Below, in pieces: positions 8,023-16,357 of a stretch of DNA of 64,000 nucleotides; within the stretch, counting starts at the first letter, position 1, and every line of letters starts with the position of its first letter. The DNA is taken from NCBI GenBank assembly GCA_963723765.1, contig CAVRSD010000003.1, positions 744,001-808,000 on the forward strand, written 5' to 3'. The notes beneath the pieces are model-generated. The model was not told the origin of the DNA, searched no databases, and worked only from the letters and a program-made list of their open reading frames with translations. Source of the stretch: DATBAX01 sp963723765 (lineage in GTDB: Bacteria > Acidobacteriota > Terriglobia > Terriglobales > Acidobacteriaceae). Made by a program: the position numbers and the translations under genes.

Positions 8023-8970
8023 ATGAAAAGGTCATTGTGGTTGCGGGGGCTGGTTTTGTGGGGGCTGATGTTGTTGATTTCTCTGGGCATGGGGTTGCCT
8101 GCGAGTTTCGCGCAAGGTCTGGGAGCGACGCAAATCGGGCCCGGTCTGCAGAATCTCGCCGACTGCCAGAATCGGACGCTGGGTCACCGCGAACACCTCA
8201 TGGCCGACCGTCTGCAAGCCAAACTCGACAAAACCACCACGCTCGCGCCCGAGGACCACGACATCTGGGTGGCTGAAATCCGCGCCCTGCGCCAGGTAAC
8301 ACCCTCGCAGCCCTTCAAAGCGCCCGACCCGAAAAACCCGCAGCGCTATCTTCTGGGACTGACCAACAACGAACAAATGGCCATCAATTCCATGCACAAC
8401 CGCTTCGTGCAGGAAAATACTCTGGCCTGCGAGAAAAAATACGGTGGCATGTCGCGCTACTCGCCGGGCTCGGACCAGTCCGGCCAGGCGAACTACGAAA
8501 AGCAATTGAAGGACAACATCGGCACGGCCACCGACATCGCGACCATTCCCGTGGGCGAGATTCCCGCGCCGCATCCCAAAACAATGGAGCAGATGCACGC
8601 CGAGCGGAGAGCGACGCAGCAGGCGAACCGGCAGGCGGCGACGCAAACCATCAGCGGTTGCACCGACTCGTCCAAGGGACTGCGCTTGAGCATCCTGGCG
8701 GACAAAATGCAGCAAAAACTCGACGCCAGCAAGGGACTGTCAGCCAAAGAGCACGCCGATTTCGAAGCCGACATTAAAGCCACACGCGATGCCGCCGACC
8801 AGAACCTGACCTCCGCCCCGCCGGTGGATCCGAAAAATCCCACCCGCGCCATGATGCGCCTGACCGCGCAGGAGCAAATGGAAGTCACGACTGAATTCTC
8901 CAAGCGCTATCTGGCGGCGATACAGAACTGCATGCATGCCGGAACCCCGGCGCGGAGCTCGGCAAATTAA
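8023..8970 (+). CDS. Secreted protein with an internal two-fold domain duplication
   Basis: 315 aa, no family recognised. Residues 1-30 form a signal peptide (LVLWGLMLLISLGMGLPASFAQ). Two repeats of about 95 residues follow. Each starts with a cysteine (DCQNRTLGHREHLMADRLQ; GCTDSSKGLRLSILADKMQ), has K-DKTTTLAPEDH or ASKGLSAKEH, then DPKNPQRYLLGLTNNEQM or DPKNPTRAMMRLTAQEQM, and ends with a cysteine (LACEKK; QNCMHAG). The spacing suggests one disulfide per helical repeat. A purine-rich GGGGGGG Shine-Dalgarno precedes ATG 8023. The gene is alone; function unknown. Confidence 0.72.
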   Translation: MKRSLWLRGLVLWGLMLLISLGMGLPASFAQGLGATQIGPGLQNLADCQNRTLGHREHLMADRLQAKLDKTTTLAPEDHDIWVAEIRALRQVTPSQPFKAPDPKNPQRYLLGLTNNEQMAINSMHNRFVQENTLACEKKYGGMSRYSPGSDQSGQANYEKQLKDNIGTATDIATIPVGEIPAPHPKTMEQMHAERRATQQANRQAATQTISGCTDSSKGLRLSILADKMQQKLDASKGLSAKEHADFEADIKATRDAADQNLTSAPPVDPKNPTRAMMRLTAQEQMEVTTEFSKRYLAAIQNCMHAGTPARSSAN

Positions 8971-9169
8971 GCACCAAATCCGCCGCAGGGGCTTGGCCTC
9001 ACCTTTGCGCCACCACAGGCTCCATCCTTTCCCGTTTTTGGAAAGGGTGGGAGCAAGGGGCGCAGGCGCCGAGGCCTCTACGGGTAATTCCCAAAATGGG
9101 AATTTCCTCCAACTCCAACACCCGAAGCCACTTCCGCATGATTGTACGTACATTCCAGTACCCACAAAA

Positions 9170-9220
9170 TGTTCCCCGGGGAACACTTGTGCAAATCGCA
9201 CTTGTGTTCCACGGGGAACA
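9170..9220. other. Pair of 16-base palindromes resembling parS sites
   Basis: TGTTCCCCGGGGAACA (9170-9185, perfect palindrome) and TGTTCCACGGGGAACA (9205-9220), centres 35 bases apart, joined by two copies of CACTTGTG. The bacterial parS consensus is close to TGTTTCACGTGAAACA, and a TGTTCCACGTGGAACA form differs from the second site by one base. The region between 8970 and 9257 has no gene. Confidence 0.4.
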
Positions 9221-9256
9221 TATCTCCATTTTGCAAGGACCGGAACAGTCCCAGCC

Positions 9257-9787
9257 TTAGCCCTCCGACACCGGACGCGTCTCCCAGGTCTCGCCCTTCT
9301 CGATGAACCCCTGCATCCATCCCAGCACTCGCTTCCAACCTTCCGTATGGTCGGCGGCGGCGGCCGGAGCAGTGGCAAATCCTTGATGACGAATCTTTAC
9401 CAGCGTTCCCGTCCCCATCTTGTGGGTTCCACCAGCATGGAGGCCATGCACTGGCTGGGGCTGGAGCTCCCAGCGCACTGTGCTCCTCAAATCGGACGCC
9501 CAACTGCAGAGCCAGGTATAGACCAGCAGGCGCGGCGGATCGACTTCCAGATACTCACCTTTCACGTTGAACTCTTCGCCGTTGTCGCGCAGGCCTTTGC
9601 TCTCCCACTTGCCTCCCGGACGCAGGTCGCCCTTCCATTCCTTGATCCGGTACATGCCTTTTTGTCCCCACCATTGCATCTGCTGCTCGGGCTTGGTGAT
9701 GGCTTCAAAGACGCGCTCAGGAGGTGCAGCAATAAAAATTTCAGCCACAATCTGGTCTTGGTCGGGAGTGATCGAAGCAGTCGCCAT
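9257..9787 (-). CDS. SRPBCC/AHSA1-like domain protein
   Basis: 176 aa START/Bet v1-like (AHSA1) fold: IVAEIFIAAPPERVFEAITKPEQQMQWW, RPGGKWESKG, VKGEYLEVDPPRLLVYTW, ending with GWKRVLGWMQGFIEKGE. These small proteins bind hydrophobic ligands, and acidobacteria often carry them next to an ArsR regulator. It is the last gene of a minus-strand cluster from 11231 down. The middle (LQPQPVHGLHAGGTHKMG) is unusual and may contain a compensated indel. Confidence 0.8.
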   Translation of the reverse strand: MATASITPDQDQIVAEIFIAAPPERVFEAITKPEQQMQWWGQKGMYRIKEWKGDLRPGGKWESKGLRDNGEEFNVKGEYLEVDPPRLLVYTWLCSWASDLRSTVRWELQPQPVHGLHAGGTHKMGTGTLVKIRHQGFATAPAAAADHTEGWKRVLGWMQGFIEKGETWETRPVSEG

Positions 9788-9804
9788 GGCAGAGTCTCCT
9801 AAAT

Positions 9805-10282
9805 TTATTTTGAAGGTTGTTCGGTAAAAGTTTTGAGGTTGTTGAGTACGCCCACCCAGCCGCCGGCGTAATCCCCGCGAGCCTGTTTCTCTGTAGCCAG
9901 ACCGCTATGGATGACCTCTCACTTGCGTGCCGTTTCCACTAGGTTGCAATTCCCAACGCACCACAGCTGGCAGCGAGGGATCATCATGCCAGTTGGCATG
10001 CCAGGAGTAAACCAGAAGCCGCGGAGGATCGATTTCCAGAATTTCTCCTCCGGAGCGAAACTCGCTCACGCCATTCATCGGCTTGGCAGCAGCAGCGGAG
10101 GCAAACTTCCAGCGGCCGCCTTTGCGTGCGTCCATTTCCCAACGCTTGGCTGGGCACGATTGATCGCTGAACCAGCGCATCAGTTCTTCAGGCCTGGTGA
10201 GGGCCTGAAACACACGCTCCGGCGGAGCCGCAATGTGTATCTCCGCCAGTACAGAATCTTCTGTGACATCAGTTTTTGTCAT
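9805..10282 (-). CDS. SRPBCC/AHSA1-like domain protein, frameshifted near 9915
   Basis: The first frame gives 125 aa with a clear AHSA1 start (VLAEIHIAAPPERVFQALTRPEELMRWF, DARKGGRWKF, GGEILEIDPPRLLVYSW) and stops after NGTQVRGHP. Removing one base near 9915 continues as VIHSGLATEKQARGDYAGGW and GVLNNLKTFTE, the normal C-terminal helix of the family, to a stop at 9805-9807. The full product is about 159 aa. It is a paralogue of the next gene downstream. Sequencing error or recent frameshift cannot be separated from this sequence alone. Confidence 0.75.
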
Positions 10283-10332
10283 GACCCTATCCTTTTATTA
10301 GCGTGTGTTTCAGTCCACGTTTACAAGCCGCA

Positions 10333-10833
10333 TCAGTTCTTACGGGTCAGATCGAACAGTTCGACGACCTCTTTCCCATCCTGAACGAAACGCCACTCTT
10401 CGGTGTGATGATTGGCGTCCACGACGCTGAAGATTACGCGGTTCATGTGTCCGGCACTTGGAGTCGCCAGGTTGGTGGCGTCAACAAAGTCAAATGTGAC
10501 GCTCTTACCGTCAGGAGAAAGGGTGGCCACCATGCGCGGCTGGTTGCCGGTGGCGCAATAGTGGGTCATCAGCATGCGGTCGCCATCCATGTGGAACATG
10601 GAGATCATGTCGTGCATCTTCATGTCCGGCATTACGATTTCGCTCATCAATGCCGAGCCTCCAGCCGTCATGCGATAAGAAACCTGCACCGGCTGACCTT
10701 GAGAAGTTTTGCCTTCCCAGGAACCGGAGAATGTCTTGAGCATGTCGAAGGATTTTTGTGAGTTGGGTTCGGCCACGGCTGCCAGAGCGGTCAGGATCAT
10801 GGCGAAAGAGATTGCAGTGCGAAGTGTTTTCAT
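10333..10833 (-). CDS. Secreted DUF1579-like protein
   Basis: 166 aa. A signal peptide is followed by a beta-rich domain: MLKTFSGSWEGKT, VQVSYRMTAGGSALMSE, MISMFHMDGDRMLMTHYC, PRMVATLSPDGKSVTFDF, EEWRFVQDGKEV. The 'FSG-WEG' start and HMDGD-L--THYC core match lipocalin-like DUF1579 proteins of unknown function. It lies between the ArsR-type regulator and two SRPBCC genes on the same strand and is probably co-transcribed. Confidence 0.7.
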   Translation of the reverse strand: MKTLRTAISFAMILTALAAVAEPNSQKSFDMLKTFSGSWEGKTSQGQPVQVSYRMTAGGSALMSEIVMPDMKMHDMISMFHMDGDRMLMTHYCATGNQPRMVATLSPDGKSVTFDFVDATNLATPSAGHMNRVIFSVVDANHHTEEWRFVQDGKEVVELFDLTRKN

Positions 10834-10865
10834 TTCGAGTTCTCCTTAACGTGATTAGAGTGAAG

Positions 10866-11231
10866 TTATTTGTTTTTCATTCGTGGCGCAGTTTCTTTGG
10901 CGTACTCGGTTTCTACAAATGTTTTCAGACTATTGAGATTGGACTGCCAGAAGACACGGTAGTGTTCCAGCCAATGATCCACGGCTTTAAGAGGTTCGGG
11001 ATTCAACTGATAGACGCGGTTGCGTCCTTCGCGTCGTTCCTCGACCAGATGAGCGCGCCGCAAAAGACGAAGATGTTTGGAGATGGCCGGACGCGAGATG
11101 GGGAAGGCCCGGGCAATTTGTCCGGCAGGCTGACTTCCCTTTCGCAGCAGGTCAAGTACGGCCCGCCGGGTGGGGTCGGCCAGAGCATTGAAGGCCGTTT
11201 CCGTGAAATATGTAACCGAACGGTTCCGCAT
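10866..11231 (-). CDS. ArsR-family winged-helix regulator
   Basis: 121 aa. Winged HTH: FNALADPTRRAVLDLLRKG, QPAGQIARAFPISRPAISKHL, LLRRAHLVEERREGRNRVY. The CxC metal-binding motif of arsenic or cadmium sensors is absent, so this is the non-metal subgroup typically paired with SRPBCC proteins. It is the first gene of the minus-strand set at 9257-11231, and the SRPBCC proteins downstream are the likely regulated products. The C-terminal tail (EHYRVFWQSNLNSLKTFVE) is typical of this subgroup. Confidence 0.88.
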   Translation of the reverse strand: MRNRSVTYFTETAFNALADPTRRAVLDLLRKGSQPAGQIARAFPISRPAISKHLRLLRRAHLVEERREGRNRVYQLNPEPLKAVDHWLEHYRVFWQSNLNSLKTFVETEYAKETAPRMKNK

Positions 11232-11319
11232 AATGCGTAACTATAGGGTTACGCAAATAAGATGTCAAGAGGAAAGTTTGTGAGACAGAGAAATAAGAGC
11301 GAGAGGATGAATCGTGGTG

Positions 11320-11382
11320 AATTCCCAGGTCTCGCAAATACGGCGAGACCCTTCGGCTCAGGGCAGGCTCTGGGGTACCCGG
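11320..11382 (+). repeat. REP-like palindrome (GGTCTCGC family), partly degenerate
   Basis: CCCAGGTCTCGCAAATACGG followed by CGAGACC, then a longer tail ending CTGGGGTACCCGG. Same head and GGGG-ACC edge as the copies around the RAYT gene. An adjoining hairpin GGCGGACA/TGTCCGCC at 11395-11414 is related to the 2885/5155 repeat. Confidence 0.65.
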
Positions 11383-11420
11383 TAAAATCAAAGCGGCGGA
11401 CAAGAGTGTCCGCCCCACAC

Positions 11421-12008
11421 TTAGTGTTTCCTGACCAAATCCAAAAAAACCTGATGAACTCTGGTGTCATCCGAGAGTTCGGGATGGAAAGTTGCGGCCA
11501 TCACGCTTCCCTGCCGCACGGCGACGGGGTCCTTGCTATCGCCTTCGGTTGCGAGGACTTCCACGCCGGGGCCGACGCGGGAGATTTTTGGGGCACGGAT
11601 GAAGACCATTTCGATCGGCGAATTTCCCGCGTTGCCCTGAAGCAGCTGGCCTTCGCGGATGGAGCTGTCAATCTGGCGTCCGTAGGCGTTGCGGCGGATG
11701 CCGATGTCGAGTGCACCTAACCCTGCCTGAGATGGATTCTCAACTTCTTTCGCCAGCAGAATGGCACCGGCGCAAGTGCCGAACGTTGGTTTGGCGTGAA
11801 CGAATTGCTTAAGCTTTTCGAATCCGGTTTCGCCGAGAAGTTTGAGGAATGTGCCGGACTCGCCGCCGGGGATGACCAGGCCGTCGATTTCGTCGAGTTG
11901 CTCGGGCTTTTTGACAAGCACAACGGTAGCGCCCAACTCTTCGAGCCGTTGACGATGAGCGTCGAAATCACCCTGCAAGGCCAGGACACCGATGATTGGG
12001 GCTGTCAT
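11421..12008 (-). CDS. pdxT: Pyridoxal 5'-phosphate synthase glutaminase subunit PdxT
   Basis: 195 aa, normal length. It hydrolyses glutamine and channels ammonia to PdxS for PLP synthesis. Starts IIGVLALQGDFDAH; oxyanion-hole VIPGGESGTF; nucleophile Cys in FGTCAGAILLA; catalytic His and Glu in TFHPEL. The usual neighbour pdxS is not adjacent: it lies at 20320-21240 on the same strand, with eight genes in between. Confidence 0.95.
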   Translation of the reverse strand: MTAPIIGVLALQGDFDAHRQRLEELGATVVLVKKPEQLDEIDGLVIPGGESGTFLKLLGETGFEKLKQFVHAKPTFGTCAGAILLAKEVENPSQAGLGALDIGIRRNAYGRQIDSSIREGQLLQGNAGNSPIEMVFIRAPKISRVGPGVEVLATEGDSKDPVAVRQGSVMAATFHPELSDDTRVHQVFLDLVRKH

Positions 12009-12104
12009 AGATTATTCGTCGTTGGTTTAGCCAAAAAGCGTTCTGTTTCGATTTTACTGGAAGTGGGTAATATTCATTCAGAGCAGTGTCTGGCGGGACC
12101 GAAA

Positions 12105-12140
12105 ATCCCCGCTCAAGCAGAGCTTGAACGGGGCACCCTC
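12105..12140 (+). repeat. REP-like hairpin (CTCAAGC family)
   Basis: Stem CCCCGCTCAAGC / GCTTGAACGGGG, loop of about 3 bases, followed by CACCC. Nearly identical to 15157-15195. It lies in the 250-base gap between pdxT and the S41 gene. Confidence 0.7.
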
Positions 12141-12260
12141 GGGATTGCACAAGGTATTTAGACCGGATCCCCGCCAATAAAAGTCTACGAGTCTTCAGTT
12201 TCTTGGTAGAATGCCGCACGTTCTTTCCCCCGGCGAACCTGAAAAATCAAGGAGCGCGGC

Positions 12261-13595
12261 ATGTTCATCCGAAAAGGGAGCGTCCGACTTACTAAAGTCG
12301 TTGGTGTGGTTCTTTTGCTTTCCATGCTGGGGTGGCCGCAGCAACCACCCATGACCAAGTTCGATCGTGACCGCACGCAAGAAGTGTTGCAACTGGTGGC
12401 AAGCGATGTCCAAAAGCACTACTACGATCCCAAGTTCCACGGACTGGACTGGAATGCCACCATTGCCGAGGCAAAAAAGAGAATAGACAGCGAGACTTCC
12501 ACGAACATGGCGTTGTCGCACATTGCGGCGGCGCTCGATAAGCTCGACGACTCCCATACATTCTTTATTCCGCCGCGGCACGCCAATCGCTTCGATTATG
12601 GATGGCAGTATCAGATGATCGGAGACCATTGCTTTGTCACGCAGGTGCGTCCCGGTAGTGATGCGGAAATTAAGGGAGTGAAACCGGGCGATGAAATTCT
12701 GGGCTTAAACGGCTTTGCGCCGAACCGGGACATCCTTTGGAAGATGCAGTACGTCTTTAACGTACTGCGGCCTCAGCCGGCATTGAGATTAGATCTACAG
12801 GATCCGGCGGGTCAGCAACGCAAAGTGGACGTTGCGGCGAAAGTCCGCGAAGGCAAACGCGTTACCGATCTCACCGGAGGCAGCAACGGAAGTGACATTT
12901 GGGACCTGATTCGGGAGGAAGAGACACAGGGCCACCTTATGCGGGCACGCTCGGCGGAATTTGGAGATCAACTTCTGGTTTTGAAAGTGCCCGAGTTCGC
13001 ATTCTCTCCTACTGAGGTGGAAGGGATGATCGGGAAGGCCCGAAAACATCAGGCCCTCATTCTCGATTTGCGCGGGAATCCGGGCGGATACGTAGATACG
13101 CTCAAAGATATGCTAAGCGGCATGTTTGAGAACGAGGTGAAAATCGCCGATCGGGTGGGACGCAAAGAGCACAAACCCGAGGTCGCCAAGCCATCGCATA
13201 ATCCGTTTACCGGCAAGCTTGTGGTGCTCGTCGATTCGAAGTCGGCTTCGGCAGCAGAGATGTTCGCGCGGGTGGTACAGCTGGAAAAGCGCGGAGTGGT
13301 GATAGGAGACCGCAGCTCGGGCAGCGTGATGGAAGCCAGGCACTATGAGGAAAAGATCGGGTTGGACACAGTCATTTTTTTCGGGGTTTCGGTCACGGAA
13401 TCGGACCTCATCATGACCGATGGCCAGAGTTTGGAACATAAGGGTGTGACTCCGAACGTAATTGTGCTGCCGACGGCCAAAGACCTGGCGGCCGACCGCG
13501 ATCCGGTGATGGCCCACGCAGCCGAGTTGCTGGGAGTGAAGCTCACTCCCGAAGACGCAGGCAAATTGTTTCCCTACGAGTGGCAGCCGAATTAG
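12261..13595 (+). CDS. S41-family (C-terminal processing type) peptidase with PDZ domain
   Basis: 444 aa, exported (signal peptide about residues 1-28). A tail-specific protease N-terminal region (VQKHYYDPKFHGLDW, LDKLDDSHTFF) leads into a PDZ-like segment (QVRPGSDAEIKGVKPGDEILGLNG), then the S41 core ALILDLRGNPGGYVDTL and the nucleophile region LVVLVDSKSASAAEMFA. Where CtpA enzymes have a catalytic Lys (G--T-GK), this protein reads GDRSSGSVMEA, so the usual Ser-Lys dyad looks absent; it may use another base or be inactive. Transcribed alone. Confidence 0.85.
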   Translation: MFIRKGSVRLTKVVGVVLLLSMLGWPQQPPMTKFDRDRTQEVLQLVASDVQKHYYDPKFHGLDWNATIAEAKKRIDSETSTNMALSHIAAALDKLDDSHTFFIPPRHANRFDYGWQYQMIGDHCFVTQVRPGSDAEIKGVKPGDEILGLNGFAPNRDILWKMQYVFNVLRPQPALRLDLQDPAGQQRKVDVAAKVREGKRVTDLTGGSNGSDIWDLIREEETQGHLMRARSAEFGDQLLVLKVPEFAFSPTEVEGMIGKARKHQALILDLRGNPGGYVDTLKDMLSGMFENEVKIADRVGRKEHKPEVAKPSHNPFTGKLVVLVDSKSASAAEMFARVVQLEKRGVVIGDRSSGSVMEARHYEEKIGLDTVIFFGVSVTESDLIMTDGQSLEHKGVTPNVIVLPTAKDLAADRDPVMAHAAELLGVKLTPEDAGKLFPYEWQPN

Positions 13596-13624
13596 CAGCT
13601 TGACGAATGGTTACCTGGATTCGA

Positions 13625-13666
13625 AGCCCAGGTCTCACAAATGGGTCAAGACCTGGGGCGCCGGGC
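13625..13666 (+). repeat. REP-like palindrome, degenerate copy
   Basis: GCCCAGGTCTCACAAATGG then TCAAGACCTGGGGCGCCGG: the GGTCTCGC-family head with decayed stem. It lies directly before the metallo-beta-lactamase-fold gene. Confidence 0.6.
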
Positions 13667-13700
13667 TGGATAAGATCCGATCATCGACTGGGAGGTGTTT

Positions 13701-14573
13701 ATGGCATCAGTTAGCGAGAGCTTCAAGGTCGGCGACATCGAATGTGTCGCAGTTAATGACGGGATGTTCTCGTATCCCATCGGCTGGCTGTTTTCCAATG
13801 TGCCGGCGGAACAAGTGGAAAGCAGTTTGCGAGAGTGCAAACTCCCAGAGACTCACGTCGAGAGTCCGTATACCTGCCTGCTGGTGAAAACTGGGAAACA
13901 CAAGGTGCTGATCGATACTGGGGCGGACGGACTGGCGCCAACGACGGGGAATCTGATGAAAAACCTGGCCGCCGAAGGCATTTCTCCGGATGAAATTACG
14001 GATGTGGTATTAACCCATAGCCATCCCGATCACATTGGCGGAGTGCTCGGCGCGGGCGGCCAACCCGCGTTTCCCAATGCGCGCTATGTGATGTCAAGAA
14101 CGGAATGGGATTTCTGGAACGATCCTTCTGTCTTGCATGATTCAGCCATGGATGAGCATATGAAGCAGATGCTGGTCGGCTGTGCGCAGAAAAACCTTCC
14201 GCCACTCAAGGAGTGCATCGAGTTGCTGGATGGCGAAAAAGAAATCGTGCCTGGAATTCAGGCCATTCCCGCACCTGGACACACGCCGGGACATCTCGCT
14301 TTGTTGATTTCGTCGTCCGGTGGGCAGTTGCTGCATATGTCGGATGCGGTGCTGAATCCACTGCACATGGAAAATCCTGGTTGGCGGAACGTGTTCGATC
14401 TGAATCCCGCCGATGCGGTGAGCACGCGGCAGCGGCTGCTCGACCGTGCGGCGGCCGACAAAGTGAATGTTCTCGCTTATCACTTTCCGTTTCCAGGGAT
14501 GGGGCGGGTCACGAGCAAAGGACACGCATGGGCGTGGCAAGCTGGAATCGATGCCAAATTTCGCGCGGCCTGA
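13701..14573 (+). CDS. Metallo-beta-lactamase fold hydrolase
   Basis: 290 aa. Zinc motif THSHPDHIGG (HxHxDH), further ligands at GHTPGHLA and HMSDAVL, and a late HFPFPGMG. Resembles AttM/AiiB-like and related MBL hydrolases; the substrate is not inferable. A GGAGGT Shine-Dalgarno at 13691-13696 sets the start at ATG 13701 rather than GTG 13695. No signal peptide, so cytoplasmic. Convergent with the next gene, 11 bases apart. Confidence 0.88.
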   Translation: MASVSESFKVGDIECVAVNDGMFSYPIGWLFSNVPAEQVESSLRECKLPETHVESPYTCLLVKTGKHKVLIDTGADGLAPTTGNLMKNLAAEGISPDEITDVVLTHSHPDHIGGVLGAGGQPAFPNARYVMSRTEWDFWNDPSVLHDSAMDEHMKQMLVGCAQKNLPPLKECIELLDGEKEIVPGIQAIPAPGHTPGHLALLISSSGGQLLHMSDAVLNPLHMENPGWRNVFDLNPADAVSTRQRLLDRAAADKVNVLAYHFPFPGMGRVTSKGHAWAWQAGIDAKFRAA

Positions 14574-14584
14574 TGCGCCGACGG

Positions 14585-15052
14585 CTAGAGTGGGAGAGCA
14601 CTGGGGAAGCGCGTCTGGAAATCCAGCAGGCCGACCCACTCCGGGGTGATGGTGATGCGAACCATGGACGAAACCATCGTTCCCAGTTGCGCGACCCAGG
14701 CCTTGCCTTGGTCGGGTCCGAAGTAGCGCTCGGCAGCAGTGGCATATTCCGGCACGATCCCATTGAGCGGTTCCAGACGAGCGGTGCCGCGCACCAGCAG
14801 CACCTTGTGGGGGAAATTGTTGTCGTCGATGGTGAGCGCCACTTTTGGATTCTTTGCCAGGGCCTTGAGCTTGGGCGCCTTCGGCGGTGTGCCGATCACG
14901 AATTCGCTTCCGTTCCAGTGAAACCAGACGGGAACTACCCGCGGGGTGCCATCGGTTGCGACATAGGCCAGGCGAGCGGGAATTTTCGAGGCAAGAAGTT
15001 CCTGCGATGCGGGATGCTGCAGAAGACCAAGGTCTCCTTGTTTGACGGGCAC
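14585..15052 (-). CDS. Pyridoxamine 5'-phosphate oxidase-like (split-barrel flavin) protein
   Basis: 155 aa. PNPOx-like split barrel: IPARLAYVATDGTPRVVPVWF, FVIGTPPKAPKLKALAKNPKVALTI, VLLVRGTARLE, and IRITPEWVG-like end (RITITPEWVGLLDF). This group binds FMN, F420 or heme; which one is not clear. Not a proven PLP enzyme despite the two pdx genes in the window. Confidence 0.83.
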   Translation of the reverse strand: MPVKQGDLGLLQHPASQELLASKIPARLAYVATDGTPRVVPVWFHWNGSEFVIGTPPKAPKLKALAKNPKVALTIDDNNFPHKVLLVRGTARLEPLNGIVPEYATAAERYFGPDQGKAWVAQLGTMVSSMVRITITPEWVGLLDFQTRFPSALPL

Positions 15053-15156
15053 GGTGTGCTCCCTTCGATTGGCGATGTCAGGTCGTGTTAGTGAATTGGC
15101 GAGAGCAGTATACGCTGGAGGCGCGGGTGTGGGGTGTTAGGTGATGGGTCGGCATA

Positions 15157-15195
15157 AAAATCCCCGCTCAAGCGAAGCTTGAACGGGGCACCCTC
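15157..15195 (+). repeat. REP-like hairpin (CTCAAGC family)
   Basis: CCCCGCTCAAGC / GCTTGAACGGGG followed by CACCC. Matches 12105-12140 almost base for base. Confidence 0.7.
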
Positions 15196-15204
15196 AAGAG
15201 TTTC

Positions 15205-15922
15205 CTAAAGGAGTTTGATCTCTCCCATGTCGATGGCGACCAGCAGAGGCTCTTTCACAAGCTGATAATCGCCTTCATAGGCGTACACGCGACGCTTGGC
15301 CGGCACAATGATGCCGTCGACGTCACGGTAATCCGACGCATAATTGAGCCCGGTGGCACCGCCAAGAATGTCTACTGTGTAGTCGTGCCGGCGCAATAGG
15401 CCGTCGGGTCCGAAGCAGGAGATCTGTTCTTCTGGTGTGGCTCTTCACGTTATCAGGGAAGGTCACCTTCAGCCTCCGCCAGGTTTCGCCTTCGACTTGA
15501 ATCGACGCGATCTCCTCGCAGGTGAAGCCGTCATAAGTGTAGAGGAACGGAATGTTGAGGTAGGTCCACAACGCTTCGCCGACGAAATAAACCACTTGAA
15601 TGTCATTCCACGGCGTTTCTCTCTGTTGGCCTGCGAATGACTCCTCTGGATTTTCGTGGGATTCGATCAGGGATCCGCCCGCGGTTTCGATCACAATGCG
15701 GTTGGGCTCGAAGATTGCCCGCTTATCTTGCCCGGGGAAATCCACTGTCACGTGTTCGTTGCGCGTGTCTGAGGTCAGTACCACGTTCTTGAGAAAGTCT
15801 GGTTTCCCTTTGACATACCAGATCGCGCCAGTGATGGATGCCGCAACCTTGATCGCTTTCACTTTGTTCCAGCGGTCAAGACCCCCATGTGCTTTGAGTG
15901 CTAAATTCAAAAGTTCGGTCAT
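15205..15922 (-). CDS. Conserved hypothetical protein (outer membrane lipoprotein-sorting-like), frameshifted near 15430
   Basis: Start ATG 15922 has an AGGAG seven bases upstream (an in-frame start at 15949 lacks one). The first frame runs MTELLNLALKAHGGLDRW to TFPDNVKSHT, then fails. Shifting one base near 15428-15434 continues as EEQISCFGPDGLLRRHDYTV, GATGLNYASDYRDVDGIIVP, to a stop at 15205. The DGLLRRHDY and A--Y--y--v-GI--P patterns are typical of small beta-rich proteins found in many bacteria. About 239 aa. Exact function unknown. Confidence 0.72.
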
Positions 15923-16357
15923 CGATACTCCTGTTAAATCGTCAATCACCGCAATTCAACGCTCAGGACAAGAACCCCACCCTCTTTCGCAAAGAACGCG
16001 AAAGGAGGATGGGGCACCAATCTAGATGTCTTGATCTCAACTGATTTTAGGCATTCTCCTCGATAATTTCGGTTGAGATGCTGTTTGTGATTTAAAAAAA
16101 GACCGATTCAGTGGATGAACTTGACTTGCTTTGGCATCGCGATGCGGTAGATGGCGCCGCCAGGAATGCTATGGGCGATCCGGGAAGTCCCCATCATAGA
16201 GGAATAGAGAGTGGGGATTTGTCACGAAACGTGTTTATTTTTTGGTGATGGAGACTGGCGGAAAGAGTTGGCCCACGCCAGCCGTAGAACGTGCCAGAAT
16301 ATCTTGGTCTAGGCCGGGCACCCATACTCGCCTATCGTCAATGTCAGGGAGAGGAAC
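15923..16357. other. Gene-free stretch with one REP-like hairpin at 15970-16019
   Basis: 435 bases between divergent genes. A hairpin of the type CCTCTTTCGC...GCGAAAGGAGG lies inside a longer palindrome beginning ACCCCACC and ending TGGGGCACC (15970-16019). The remainder is AT-richer and presumably holds the two divergent promoters; no clear -35/-10 pair was chosen. Confidence 0.6.

Noticed and set aside
8032..8715. A 227-codon minus-strand open frame opposite the secreted duplicated protein
   Set aside because: The plus-strand frame has a signal peptide, an internal repeat and a good ribosome-binding site; the minus frame has none of these and is Arg/Gln-rich.
14585..15052. Considered as a true pyridoxine phosphate oxidase (PdxH)
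   Set aside because: It is too short and lacks the PdxH C-terminal signature; the organism has the PdxS/PdxT route, so only a fold-level name is given.
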